Shown: positions 32,640-43,760 of the stretch, piece by piece
Numbering within the stretch: position 1 is the stretch's first letter
How the letters are laid out: each line of letters begins with the position of its first letter
Source: Pezicula radicicola
Lineage: Eukaryota > Ascomycota > Leotiomycetes > Helotiales > Dermateaceae
DNA length: 64,000 nucleotides
Direction: 5' to 3'
NCBI GenBank assembly: GCA_003008705.1
Contig: PDUO01000104.1
Span: 26,116 to 90,115, forward strand
Notes under the pieces: model-generated
Seen by the model: only the letters and a program-made list of their open reading frames with translations
Told to the model about the DNA's origin: nothing
Database searches by the model: none
Program-made: the position numbers and the translations under genes

Positions 32640-33060
32640 TGACAGTAGAGACTGACAATACTTTCCAGTCCCCAATAGCTTTATATATACTTTATATGAA
32701 CCCTCCGATCTTTTAACAATTTGTTGTTCTGGCGCATCTTCATGGGCAGGACCACCTGGGAGTCTATCTACCAAGGACTCACCGCCCGTACCATCGGAAT
32801 TGCTTCATGTTCTTCGTCTCATTTTGCTCATTGGGGTGCTATCGCACTACGGTTTTGGCGAATATCTCCTTTTTGCCCCGGACCTTGTTGGTAGTCGCCG
32901 CATCGACATCATACGCTGAAACTACTTGTATTCCTAATTCCCAATGTCCAGAGGAGTGGCCGTGTTGGCGTTGGTGTGTTCTAAAAGTATTAGGTCACCC
33001 CTTCATTGCCACCAAAGATTGGTTTTAAATTTTCAGCATAGATCCGTGATAGGTCTATAA
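32640..33060 (+). other. coding-like scrap, unrecognised
   Basis: A plus-strand frame at about 32755-32925 reads SLSTKDSPPVPSELLHVLRL and FGEYLLFAPDLVGSRRIDII before a TGA. It may be a continuation of the preceding gene or a separate fragment. Confidence 0.25.
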
Positions 33061-34284
33061 TTATAGACAGACTGTAAAAATTATCCTAGGTAGAGTCTGT
33101 GGTTGTGTGTTGGCGAAGTTTAGAGGGGTTAAGGGTGAGTTTGGTCCTGGGGAAAAGCCAAGACTTTCGGCTTTATAAACGTGATGAGATGCTGTCGTAA
33201 TAAGTGTGGTAGGTAGCAAGCGTAAGACGTTGGTTAGGTTCGATGTGCATTGCACATAAACAGTCGCGTTTGGAGAGTGTTTGGTTTACATCGAAGATGG
33301 CTTCTCTGAATTGTTTAAGAAGCTTAGTTGAAGTTGGCGCTTCTGGTAATAGTGTTGGAGCTCCCGATGTTCGGTGTTGGCGTCCTTAGTGATGACCTTG
33401 GAGTTGGTGTTCGGTGACGTTGATACTGAGGCGCTAGAGCGGACATCCTAGATACTTCATAGTGTTGCTTTTGGAAATTTTGTTCTGAATTTTATTTCCA
33501 GGAGCTTCCCAAGGCACAGAGACTCTCCATCTTTGGATCAAGACAGTGACAGCTATATTCCTCCGCACCGATGCCATCGGTGCATGGATTTTACCTTATT
33601 GTAGCTGTCATAGAGGCACTATTTTTAATGCCATGATAGAGGCTTTTTCAGAGGTATTTGTCTGACTCGTTAAAGAGGACAAGAGGGCAATGGCAGCTGC
33701 CCAATTCTCCACGGCCTTCGAAGTAATATACTTCTACGAGTGGCTGCTTGACTTCGAGAGCGACTTAATCCTTCGCTTCGGAAGCACTTCCTGTGTCTCA
33801 GAGAGGAGCAACTTAACTCCAAACACAATAAAGCTCTGGTGAACTTAACCTCCCAAAGCTACAATCAGAGTGAGATGGAAAAAAGTACACAGGTGTCGGA
33901 TTGCATGCGTCCCTTCAAAGTCACGATAGTGGCTCGAATTATCTGCACCCAAAGGTAGAATATTTTCGATAGGACAATCCCTCCAACCTTATCTACTTTC
34001 CTGATGCAGAACCGTTGGCAGCAGGGGGAAGCCGACATTGTTTGTTGAAAGACCTCCCGTCACTAAAGGGAAATTATTTAACTTCTACTGTCTCGAATTA
34101 AGCGAACATTCGCCTGTAACCTGAGTTGACTGGGCGAAAGGTTAACTGCACTACTGGTCCTCACAGTGTAGAGTTGGGCCGTCTTGAGATGAAAATTTTG
34201 GTGTAGAATTGTGTGTAAGCGGTCCAAGAGAATCTCATGGGGTGACAAGCTTTGTAGAGTTGTATCGAAATCAAGCCTGGATTC
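33061..34284. other. gene-poor stretch with one coding-like fragment
   Basis: 33061-33500 is T/G-rich with no usable frame. A plus-strand frame at about 33560-33845 reads DAIGAWILPYCSCHRG and LVKEDKRAMAAAQFSTAFEV, IYFYEWLLDFESDLILRFGS, interrupted by one TGA. It is protein-like but unrecognised. 33850-34284 shows nothing. Confidence 0.35.
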
Positions 34285-34383
34285 TTAGTTTTCGTCGAGG
34301 CCCAGACCCTTTTTTTCGTTGCGGCTCAGGGCGAATACCTTGAGGCCAGTACCATCACCAAGCTCACCACCACTATCAACAAC

Positions 34384-35790
34384 ATGGCCACAACAATGCC
34401 AGCCGCTTTCGACAATGCATCGCATAATTACTCGCGATACGGCCTGCACGGCCTCGAAGTCCTTGCCTCGAACAATGCATCTTGTCTTTACAAGTATGAT
34501 AGCTCGTCGGTTAACGCATGGCCGGTTGAGAAAAGCATCCATCCTATCATTAATGTGTCTGAGAACTTTGTTGCCTTCTACGAAAACATCCTGCACCCCA
34601 GCATAATCTGCACTCTCACGACTGTGACGCGCAACTGTAATTTCCGGATCCACCCATTACGCATGGGATTCTGTGAGCACCAGACGACGACAACGACGAC
34701 GCATTTCATCATCCCCTTGTCATCCCGGTTGTATTTGAGCACGGAGCCATATCCGCTACGGCTGCAAAGCGGGCCGTCGCGCAGATAACAGCCACAGCTA
34801 CCGCCACTACTGCCAGCCTCAAGGACGAGTAAGTAAAGGCTTCAATTGATTGATTCATTAACACTAATATTGAAACTGATTGGCTGATTAATGGCTTGCA
34901 TTACATCTACAGATTCTTTATTGATATCTGCCAGGAGGTTGCAGACCAACGGAGCAGCACCGATAGTAGGCCAAACGGCGTAGATCTCTGCAAAAAGTTC
35001 AGCGATGTCTACAACGACGACGACTTAATTATCTTTCCAGGTGCATCGATTGGTCCCACCGAATTTCAATTCCATACCGGAACCGTATGTGGATACATCA
35101 TCCACGACGGCCAGATCTATGCCCTTACAAACGCTCACGTAGTGAATGGCCCCAAGGCACAGGTGCTTGGACTTCGGATCCAGACAAGAAGAAGCACTTC
35201 ATTACCTCTCCATCCGATGCCGACCATGAGACCACGGTCAACGCAATCAAATCTGAAATCAATGCAACAGAAGTATATAAGAAACGCCTTAAGAGCAACG
35301 TAAGAACTTGCAGCAGTACGATAGGGACCAGCAGCAAAGATCGAGAAGATCACTGCTTCCTTCAACACTACCGACTCATCTCTCAACAGGCTCCGAGAAG
35401 ACCTTGCTCAGGCCGAATCTTATAATAGGTCTCTTGGCTATGTCTTTGCTACATCGGGCAATGTACCATCTGTTTCCAAGGATCAAAACCGCCAGGACTG
35501 GGCTATCATTCGCTGTGACTCAACTGACAGCGGCCGCTTTCAGAACAAGGTACGTTCTCTTTTTGGCTTTCGGTTTCTCCTTATCCCATACTCACACACG
35601 CATTCTTCCCGTCGCCCTGCCTCCCTGTCTCCTTCTCACATACCGTCTCTCTCAAATTAAATTAATCTCCAGTCTAGAATCGTCACATCAAACCGGGCTC
35701 CTCCGGCTTCTCCGACTTTGTCTCTCAATTCCAACAACTCTACAAAAATAAAGACAACTGCGACTTCAGACCCGACAGAGCTTGGCTCGA
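34384..35790 (+). pseudogene. trypsin-like serine-peptidase-domain protein pseudogene
   Basis: Plus strand. A Pro/Val segment (HPLVIPVVFEHGAISATAAK) ends at a GTAAGT donor near 34829. An intron to CTACAG (34912) leads to FFIDICQEVADQRSS, then TGTVCGYIIHDGQIYALTNA with HVV, the catalytic His context of trypsin-like folds. A frameshift near 35160 moves the reading to KKKHFITSPSDADHETT, another to FNTTDSSLNRLREDLAQAES, then RQDWAIIRCDSTD, the catalytic Asp context. An intron begins at GTACGT near 35551 and ends at CTCCAG (35678). The last exon reads KPGSSGFSDFVSQFQQLYKN, a G-S-S-G that may be the Ser region, to AWLDQT. A stop near 34672 lies where Trp is plausible. The 3' end meets an antisense ankyrin fragment. 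The family is inferred from the H-D-S order. Confidence 0.55.
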
Positions 35791-36128
35791 CCAGACAGGT
35801 AGGGACTTCTGTACGGATCCGTGTATAGGCCGTTCACGTTGGCGCCGTGGTCCAGACACCAGTGTACAAGAGTTTCGTCGCAACAGACCAGTTGCAAGAG
35901 GCATTGGCCAGGTCCGGCACCGCAGTTGGCCTGAGTCTGATTGATGTCCCAGCCATGATTAATGAGGGCCTCGAACAGCTCTGTTGATGGAGAGGCTGCT
36001 AGCTCGACTAGAGAAATGGAGTTGAGGGGAGCGCCTTGGTGTTCGATCAGGCACCGTACGACATCAGATTTGCCATAGTAGACTGCTCGTGACAGACTCC
36101 ACAAGTGAGATGCGTCGACAACAACCAA
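35766..36128 (-). pseudogene. ankyrin-repeat fragment
   Basis: A continuous 120-codon minus-strand frame with two to three ankyrin units: SRAVYYGKSDVVRCLIEHQG, ELAASPSTELFEALINHGWD and LQLVCCDETLVHWCLDHGAN followed by VNGLYTDPYRSPY. It has no start or end domain and its last codons are antisense to the final codons of the trypsin-like gene, so it looks like a rearrangement junction near 35800. The other edge near 36130 also lacks a continuation. Confidence 0.7.
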
Positions 36129-36129
36129 G

Positions 36130-37075
36130 TCAATGATGAGAATTCACCTCCAGCTACACAGCAAGCGATTTGGCGGGTCTACTTGGAGAATCAGCAATAC
36201 CAGCACGAGTGGAATGCGACCGACGCACAGAAACAGAAGGCAACGTGCTCTGCCAATCAAAACTCCAGAATGGTAGTTGCAGCAAATCCGGTAGCTCGAC
36301 TGGTACGAATACAACACCACCAACGCCAACCACCACAACTATGCCAGCATTCACGGAAACCCAGCCAGACGGAGTGGTTGTGTCCTGTGCTTCTTCCTCT
36401 TCTTTAGACTTTGCTTTCCTTAGCACTACTTACCCAGTCCCAGTGTGTGCCGGCTAAACACAAGTTGTTTCAATAGTCGCCTCTATCGCCTCTGCTTATT
36501 CTACCTTGGTTGCTTCAATATCGTCTGCCGCCTTGGTCTCCTCCGCATCAGCAACCTCGGCCTCTGTATCCTTCAAAGTCTATGGTATCAATGGTTGCGC
36601 GGGCAGCGATGTCCGCGCCCTCCATAAGCAGGAAGATGGCTGTGGCATTCTGTCCGGCTGGGAATGGCACACTGATGGCAAATCCCGGTTCGAGGGCCAG
36701 ACGCGGAGTACACAATACGCCTACTTTACCCTTAGCTTCTTCAAGGACGGCTGCGTCGAACGCGCTGCACATTCTGCTGGTGGTCCAGCTCCGGGCAGCT
36801 AGCTTGCGTGCAAGCATCAGTCTTAAGTCAACACGGGAATTCCGCTTAACGTATTAACTGCAGCTAGGAGCAGGCTTGCAAGCGCGCAGTTGGATGCCGT
36901 TGCATGCTGTGGCGAATGAGACGACGACAACAGGCAATTTTAACAATGTGAAGCTTGGTATCTTGGGATCGCAGTTAGATTCAAGTGCTGGTCTTAGAGC
37001 ATGGGCGTCTTTAGCGCTGCCACACTTAATTGCTGCTTCGAGTAGTTTGGCGTCAGCTGCTAGTGCCTTATAGAT
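36130..37075 (+). pseudogene. Ser/Thr-rich, Cys-containing secreted-type protein fragment
   Basis: One plus-strand frame at 36170-36802 reads GLLGESAIPARVECDRRTET, NVLCQSKLQNGSCSKSGSST, a Thr/Pro linker, DGVVVSCASSSSLDFAFL, a TAA at 36455-36457, then an Ala/Ser spacer and FKVYGINGCAGSDVRALHKQ, EDGCGILSGWEWHTD, AYFTLSFFKDGCVERAAHSA, ending in TAG. Cys spacing and O-glycosylation-like linkers suggest an extracellular or cell-wall protein. No catalytic domain was seen. The coding resemblance fades after 36810. It could be the C-terminal part of a chitinase- or peptidase-type secreted protein. That is a guess. Confidence 0.45.
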
Positions 37076-37199
37076 TCACTCCTTATATACTAAGGCAGCA
37101 ATAATTTAAAGGGGGAGTAGCCTTAACCTTTAGGCCCTTGCCCCCTCTTAAAAATAGCCTGAGATCCCTGTCATGGTTACACTTGTATGTGTTTTTCGT

Positions 37200-38770
37200 G
37201 ATTTTGATTTTTATAGCATAATTGAATTCCAACGCGAACTCCGTCAATATCAAATATATTTATCCAAAAATCTAATCAAGTCGGATGCTACAGGATGCTG
37301 GCGAAACCACAAGCATACTGGCCATGCAGGAGCTGGTCAAGAAGGCGAGAAGTTACGCGACAGAGGTGCAAAAGTGTATCATTCGTGCAGGCCTGTCACG
37401 CCATCTGTATTAATTTGAGCCTCGTCCCATGCAGGTAGATGCCATATGGCACTTGGTGTTAAAAAAGGCAGACCCGCGAAGACTTCATTTGGAAAGAGCA
37501 TCATCTTCCAAGCCGTCCCCTTGTTTTGTCGAGGCGGGATCGCCATTATTATTATCCCATTGGATCGAATTAGGAAAGAGCAATGCATCAATATCGCAAG
37601 ATTGCCTGGTGCGACACCTGTGTTTGTCAACGGAAAGACGGATAAAACAGCACAGTTAACCTATGACATTGAGACGGGCGTGTATACCCATATTATCATG
37701 GGGCCTGAGATCGCTACTGGCTGGTTCTAGTCAATAGCAAGAGATCCATCCTTTAAGGAGCGTGTCTCTGTTGTGGCTATAGATGAGCTTCGTCTGGTAG
37801 CATTGTGGGGTAATGGCATCCGTCCGCAGTACGCACAACTCTCCCTCTTTCGACGAAGGCTTGGGGGGAGCATTCCATGGTTTGGTTGTTCTGCTACCTT
37901 GGATGAGAAGACCCTGAGCATTGCAAGGAAGATGGCGGGTTTCTATGGCGAATGCGAGTTCTTCTGGTCTTCTGTTGACAGGCCAGAGATCCTGCTGATT
38001 GTTGAGGCCATCTAACCACGGACTACCAGAAGCTTCAAAAGCCTATTCTTTGTTCTAACCAACGCTATGATGGACGTGTTACCGACGCTTGAGAGGATAC
38101 CGAAGACAGTTATATTCATCGATTCGCGGCGCGATATCCAGAGGTGTATAGACTCTCTCTGTGGCTGGCTGAAGCGACTATTAGTTGGAGCCATAACAGA
38201 CAGCCAGGCCCGGCAATTGATACAGGTTTATCATTTATACACGGCTGAGAACGACAAGAATTCTATCTATGCCGAGTTCTCCAAATGGATTCCAAGATTC
38301 GGATCATGGTGGCTACTGAATCGCTTGGTACTAGGGTAGATCTTTCAGATGTCGTCCGGGTTGTCCAGTATGGATTTCCATTGGATAGGCTGTTGTCCGT
38401 GCTTATCCAGTGGTTTGGATGTGCGGCTAGGTTACCTGGCATTAAGAGGGAGGCGATATTTACGGTGGAGAGCTGGGCCGTAGGCGATAAGATAGTGCTA
38501 ACAAGAAGGGCTATCATCTCCAATAGTGAGATGGTGGCGTCCTTACTGCCGCCCTCCAGCACGAGTAGGCTGTCGTATATGCATACTGTAGAGGCAGATA
38601 GAGACGTATCTGATAACGAATCAGATGTTGCCGTCAATGAGACCTAGCCGGCAGATCTAACAGATGATAGGCGCAAGCGGAAGAGTGACAGAGAGCGTCG
38701 GGCGGATTTGTATAACTTCAATGTCGTCCTCGACGCAGCCATTGCATTTAGAAGGCAGTGATCGCCAAGT
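37200..38770 (+). pseudogene. RecQ-like ATP-dependent DNA helicase pseudogene
   Basis: Plus-strand helicase core in three frames. Q-motif region PMQVDAIWHLV (37427-37460) is preceded by one TAA. Motif I TSFGKSIIFQA is at 37482-37514; motif Ia GIAIIIIPLDRI follows. Motif II reads VVAIDEL (about 37767-37790), with DELR in place of DEAH. Next come the RecQ-like ALWGNGIRPQYAQLSLFRRR and motif III GCSATL. Helicase domain 2 follows: ERIPKTVIFIDSRRDIQRCI, then IMVATESLGTRVDLSDVVRV, VQYGFPLDRLLSVLIQWFGC and AARLPGIKREAIF. A basic C-terminal stretch (DDRRKRKSDRERRADLYNFN) runs to about 38760. This arrangement resembles RecQ-type helicases multiplied in fungal subtelomeres. Stops occur at 37412, 37727 and 38013, with a frameshift near 38280. 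The downstream neighbour is a NACHT relic in the same orientation. Confidence 0.8.
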
Positions 38771-39059
38771 AGGAAATGATGGGAGCGCGGCCGTTATCCC
38801 AATTCGTAACTCTGCAGGGCGGAAGACGCAAATACGTCCATATCCCAACGTGAAATGTGGAAGACCACTTGCACAATCCCTTCTGAGCTTGGTTACCTCC
38901 CACCTTACGACAAGCACATTGCACTTTGATTGTTAATTATTCTTTGGCCATCATCACCATGACTTCCCAATACTGGGATGGCACATCTAATATTGCTGTA
39001 TCAGCTCTGTTGATTGTGACTACTTAGTCCACCCAATCCTGGTTTTAGCTGCAGTATAG

Positions 39060-41045
39060 ACTCCCAGCTCTTGGTGGCCACGAACACCACAAAATTCTAG
39101 AGAAATCGTTCCTAAGCCTAAATTCTGGCTAATCACTGGAATTCCCCCTACCACCGTCGAGGCTGATACTAGGAGCCAACTTGAAGAATATTTCAACAAG
39201 CACGTTGATAACAAGGAGTCAGCAAAGTTTACGCTCAATCTTGTACGGCGGCTACGGAGGGAGTCCTAGGCGATCGTGAGAAGTGCTCTCCAACCGCCTT
39301 CAGGGATTATATGGACAGAGTGGACGCGGATTTCCTTGGAATTACGCCGTTGTTTGTGCCAGATGATGCGGAAGTTGAGTAAGCAGTGATTGCAAATAAT
39401 ATTCCTGGCAGACTGTTAATGATTGCCTTCTATTAGTATAATCGCAGTGTCCGGTCTTGGTTGCCATGCTGTCGGTTCCTTCTTTCTAGTGATGGGTGGA
39501 AAGTATGGCTATGTGATTTCCTTCCCAAAGATGTATCGAAAGGCCGAATACTTGTTTACGGATATGATACGATAGTGGCGATGAGCACGGACAAGAGTTC
39601 AATTAGCGACTTAGCCAAGGGTTTCCTACAGCATCTGATTGCATTTCGAACGGAGAGCGAGGTGCGAGGCAGTTCCGTATCATTATCACCGCTATCGCTC
39701 ACACTGTCTAAACAAATCGGGGAGTCTTCTAGTGACAGCCCCGCCTGGACAGGGCAAGTCGGTGCTGTCAAACTTTATCCTAGTGCATCTTGAAAGTATA
39801 ATATCACAGACGAAACATTTGTCTAGCAGCAAGCCCCTCTTCTACTTCTGCAACATTAACAATGATGAAGGCTCCCGCAATGCGAACTCTGTGCTTCGGG
39901 CACTGGTTGTCTAACTCTGTAAGCATTAGCAGTGTCTATTCCGAAAGCTTCCTCCAGATTTTGAGAATGACACCAATTAGTTCTTGTCAGCCCAATTCGA
40001 AAATCTATGGCATATACTTGACAACATGCTACGAGATAACATATACGCACGGATCTATTGTGTCATCAACGGCCTTGACGTTTATTAAGTTAAAATGGAT
40101 AAACTTATCACAAAGTTAAGAAGAGTCTTTAACGTGGGAGGCGAAGACAAAAGTCCTGCCTTGAAGTTATTTTGCTCGAGCAGACCCAATCAGACCATAT
40201 TGGACAAATGGGGACAGTCACCGTAGAGGATTCTCCGCTACAATACCGATGACCTCAACGTCTTCATTCGGGCGCGGATTACCTCCTTGAGCGGAGAATT
40301 TACCGGGGGTATGAAGACAGTTATCACAGATAGGCTCCATAAACATGCGGAAAAGACTTTCCTCTAGCTTGACGTGGTCATAAGAAAAATTCGGATGATA
40401 CGACTTCCCACACCTCAAAAGGTGGAGAAGGCAATCGAGACTAGCCCTAATGAGCTGGATGACCTATACAAAGCATTTGGTAACAGATGCACTCAACGAA
40501 GACAGTGATATTGGCGTTGCTCTCCTCCTAGCTTGGGTTGTATATGTGAGACATCCTCTCGACCTTAAAGCTTTAGGAGATGCTGTAGCCATCGATCCAC
40601 AACAGAGAGGCAAGAACTACGAGCAATACTCCAAGTGTATTCCATGTCTAACACCATAGTCGGTTCACGAAACTCTAGGCACGTTGTTAGATGTTGTCGG
40701 AGACAACGTGTACCTCATACATCAGTTTGTCAAAGACTACTTTGAGCGTCATAACTCCCTCCAGCCCAGTTTTGGCGGAATTCACCCTCGACTGGTTCTG
40801 ACCTATGGCTCTATGATATACCTTGCTCTGGAAAAGTTTGGGCGTTCCTGGAAGGACACCAAATTGCTGGTCAAAAGATATCCACTGCTTCGGTACGCCG
40901 CCACCTACTGGTATTCCTACATCGAAACAGCAGCAGGAAGTACAGTTCTCATCCGGAATCATCGAACGCATTCACTTTTCTCATGCCTCACTAGGTACTC
41001 TTGTCTTCCATTTGGACGCACGCATCAGGGAACATAGGGTAGAGC
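39060..41045 (+). pseudogene. NACHT-domain NTPase (fungal NLR-like) pseudogene
   Basis: Fungal NLR-like proteins couple a sensor to a NACHT ATPase, often in non-self recognition. N-terminal pieces: PKFWLITGIPPTTVEADTRS and QLEEYFNKHVD (39113-39205), then an esterase-like lead with SGLG-H and GRILVYGYDT (about 39440-39570). NACHT: SGSLLVTAPPGQGKSVLSNF, with Walker A GQGKS at 39747-39761, FYFCNIN, LWHILDNMLRDNIYARIYCV and INGLDVY as the Walker B-like strand (about 39998-40085), then FCSSRPNQTILDKW. After a shift come VFIRARITSLSGEF, VEKAIETSPNELDDLYKAF and the winged-helix-like ALLLAWVVYVRHPLDLKALG, IPCLTP*SVHETLGTLLDVV, VYLIHQFVKDYFERH and YPLLRYAATYWYSYIETA. Six or more frame changes and stops. 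No C-terminal repeats were found. Confidence 0.85.
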
Positions 41046-42165
41046 AAAAGTGAGCGTAGCAAAGCCCGCAGCCAACCAAAGTATGCCGATGGGACTAACT
41101 AATGGCAAAACCTTAACTTAGCTGGCATACGGCTCGAGATGTTAGACCATAGCGAGCCGTTTAGAGCCTGTTCTTTTCACGCCTCCTAAATTTAGAAACT
41201 TATGCGAGAAATATTCGAGGCCACGACGTCTGTTGGCCGTGGTCGGTAGGACTACCCAACGTGTCTGCACGCTTTTCACTTATCCGGAGTGTTAGGGATT
41301 GGCCCAGGGCCTAGTTTATTGAGGCCTTTTGAGGAACGCCGTGCTATGTAGTCTTCGAGAAGGTTCGCTTTCCGTGCCACCAAACTCGTCCTACTAGGAG
41401 CCAATCGTTTGAGCTTCTCCCTCTGTGCCGTAGCATGTGGTCAGGTATCTTTTGCACCCACTGCATTGACAGCATAAGCATCTGCGTCCCCACCTGCAAG
41501 ATGTGAGTCAGGGTTGACAAGGCGATATTCACCGCCGAGAAGCTGGTTTTCGTCCGCCAAGTAGCTGATGAGTTTAGGACATTCCAAGGGTGCCAGGCAA
41601 GAATTTGCACACTTAACACCATCTGATTGTCATTGAGGTCAGCCAGCATAGAGGGCTAGCTCAGGAACCAGTTAACCTTCAGCGAGGCAATGCCATGCCC
41701 GAGTCCGGCGAGGAATCGCCATTTGGTGCAAGCTTCCCAGAGGGCACAGATGGGCACATCTCTAGCTATCAACTTCTCATATATTGCAATCGGATCATTC
41801 TACCACGGGGCTTAACAGTAGATCCCCTTTTCCTTCTTCACTGCGGTGCGGACGGCGCCAGAAGCTCACAGAGTTTATCATAGAAGCGCTCCTCAACGAC
41901 GAGGACCTTCGGCCAAAAACCCAGAAAAAGTTGCCAGCTCTTTTTTACTACCACCAGCTTTTGTTTCCTACTACTCTACTGGCAGCCTTTTTCTCCTGTT
42001 GCTCCCAGCTCCGTCTCCACGGCATCGACTAATTGGTGATTCGACTAGTGGATTGATTGGGGATCCAGCCATCTATCCGTACGGAAGAAAGCTACTTATA
42101 TATTCAAAAGACCGACCAGATTGCAGGATCCCAGATTCCCATAGAAAACCAATGCGTGAACCGGA
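41046..42165. other. mostly no gene; weak minus-strand ankyrin-like scrap
   Basis: A minus-strand frame at about 41600-41345 reads SYLADENQLLGGEYRLVNPD, DADAYAVNAVGAKDT then a stop and PHATAQREKLKRL. NAVGAKDTPLHxAAQ-like spacing hints at a degraded ankyrin unit, but support is weak. Plus-strand frames at 41695-42223 are Ser/Pro/Leu-rich with no motif. Confidence 0.35.
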
Positions 42166-42184
42166 TGAATCAGTTCATCAGAGC

Positions 42185-42991
42185 TGGAGAAAAATAGAGT
42201 CGCTTCCGGCATCCTTGGAGTAACCAGCTTCGCCGTAACTATTCAGGCACCACGCCCAGACGTTGTCCTTCCGGTCGACAGCAAAAAAGTGACACTGGCC
42301 AGATGCGATTTACTTCGCGTTTTTACGGCAGACTTCGACACGGTGGGGGATAAAGCTCTCCATCGAACGGCGTTCCAGAATGCGGATCCCGAATTGATTC
42401 TGTTCGCCAACACCCTAGGCCCATATATTGCTGGTGGCATCGAGTGCGAGGGCGTTGTTATTATAGCCAAAACCGACTTTGTCCTCGTGATTCAAGCGTA
42501 ATTCTGACTAGTAGATATTACAAACGAGTAAGAGGCAAGACGCTTACTAAAAACGTGCCCCATCCGTACACGAGGCCAGTTTCGGTGAGCGCGAGACTGC
42601 AACTGTCGCCATCGGCGACTTGAACGAATCTAGTACCTACATGTAAATAGTCTGTTGGACCTTGAGCAGGAGTAGACTCGATGTGATTTAGATTATCGGA
42701 ATCGTCATCTGATGACTCTGCATCTATGTCGCGGAACCGGCCATCCCAGCTGGTATTCCTTCCGAGAGCCCCTATGTCGTTTACGGCCCAGGTGATGTCG
42801 CACATTGCCTTATAGACACGTGAGAGTTCCGTATGCCACACCAGGTTCAGATTGTAGGATGCGTAGCAATCATGAAGGTGATAAACATGGATTCTATCGG
42901 CCACGCCGAAGCTGGACCGCCTCCTCATGCAGCACTGCCCGAAAGCAGAAATACGCGTAGTTGCAGAAGGCTTATACTTTGTGGGTGCCAT
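42185..42991 (-). pseudogene. RCC1/SRM1-type Ran guanine-exchange factor relic
   Basis: Minus strand shows consecutive RCC1 blades: TWAVNDIGALGRNTSWDGRF, the acidic DIDAESSDDDSDNLNHIEST, VQVADGDSCSLALTETGLVY and GWGTF (42810-42560). After an intron-like gap come ALALDATSNIWA, TAG, GVGEQNQFGIRILERRS, then RVEVCRKNAK*IASGQCHFF, AVDRKDNVWAWCLNSYGEAG and YSKDAGSDS (42470-42187). Each matches the G-x-x-H/C-x-x-A-L-x-x-G-x-V-x-x-W-G pattern. The TAG after IWA stands where Trp is invariant. RCC1 is normally an essential nuclear GEF, so this must be a redundant copy. N- and C-terminal blades are missing. Confidence 0.85.
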
Positions 42992-43142
42992 AAGGTACGT
43001 CCATCAAATTGCTACCTTGACGAAAGGAGCCCACAGAGGAAGCATCTTGCATTTCTAGCAGATCGTCTTCTTCGCAGGTATCGTTCACATTTATTTTTAC
43101 ATATCAAACGTATACCCACTTTGTTGTAGCGAGATAACAAAA

Positions 43143-43760
43143 ATGTCCACAACAGGCTCCACCTCTTTCATTTCCCGGGAAAACAACTTTTATGACGAAG
43201 AGGAACCATACTCACTCAAGTTCTCACCTCCCAAGGGTCTTCTAAAATCGAATATCAAAGGTCACACACACGATCAATATATCGAAGATGTTCGAAGTTA
43301 AGAAGAAAGCTTCTCTTTAGAGAATAAATGAATTCGCCATTGTGCCGTTCCAGAGTGTACTTCCAAACGCAGACTACAGCGATGATAACAAGATAGTCGA
43401 ACTGTACTTACCTCAAGTTGCCAAAATGTTGCAAACCAGGCTGGGTGCTTCACGAGTATAGATATTTAAGCATCTTGTAAGAAATCCCTTGGTTTTGTGA
43501 AGGCAAGCGGGCCTACTTTATTCACTGATGCACAATTTGGTTCGCAGACGTTACGCCAGCTTTCTTATCGCTACTAGCAAACCTTACGACTACTACCAAC
43601 CTACCACCACTGCTCACATTGGTAATATTTCTCTCTGCAATGCACGACGATTGATGCTGATAGACTTTTGAGATATGTCGCAGGTATGGGCCCGCAAAAT
43701 GGCCGGAAGATTGAACCACAAGATTGGGATTCACACACTCCCAACTTAAAACTATCAATT
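43143..43760 (+). pseudogene. AsaB/CmcJ-like oxygenase (GA4-desaturase family) fragment
   Basis: ATG at 43143 opens MSTTGSTSFISRENNFYDEE, PYSLKFSPPKGLLKSNIKGH and QYIEDVRS, a TAA, then EESFSLE. After a shift FAIVPFQSVLPNADYSDDNK, VELYLPQVAKMLQTRLGASR and V*IFKHLVRNP follow, up to about 43490. A further frame to 43760 has SKPYDYYQPTTTAHI. The order of Y-D-P-P-G, T-x-H-D, Y-x-P-E-V and T-G-A-S-R-V-x-I-F-x-H-x-x-R motifs is typical of this family of Fe/2OG-like enzymes in fungal secondary metabolism. Catalytic His/Asp residues of the later part are not legible. No other biosynthetic genes are adjacent. Confidence 0.6.

Noticed and set aside
34285..34653. 122-residue minus-strand ORF
   Set aside because: It is antisense to the 5' part of the trypsin-like region and has no recognisable motif; likely a shadow, though the plus-strand start there is also uncertain.
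37200..41045. Giant Starship-type transposon cargo (NLR and HET genes)
   Set aside because: No tyrosine-recombinase (DUF3435) captain gene was recognised anywhere in the window.
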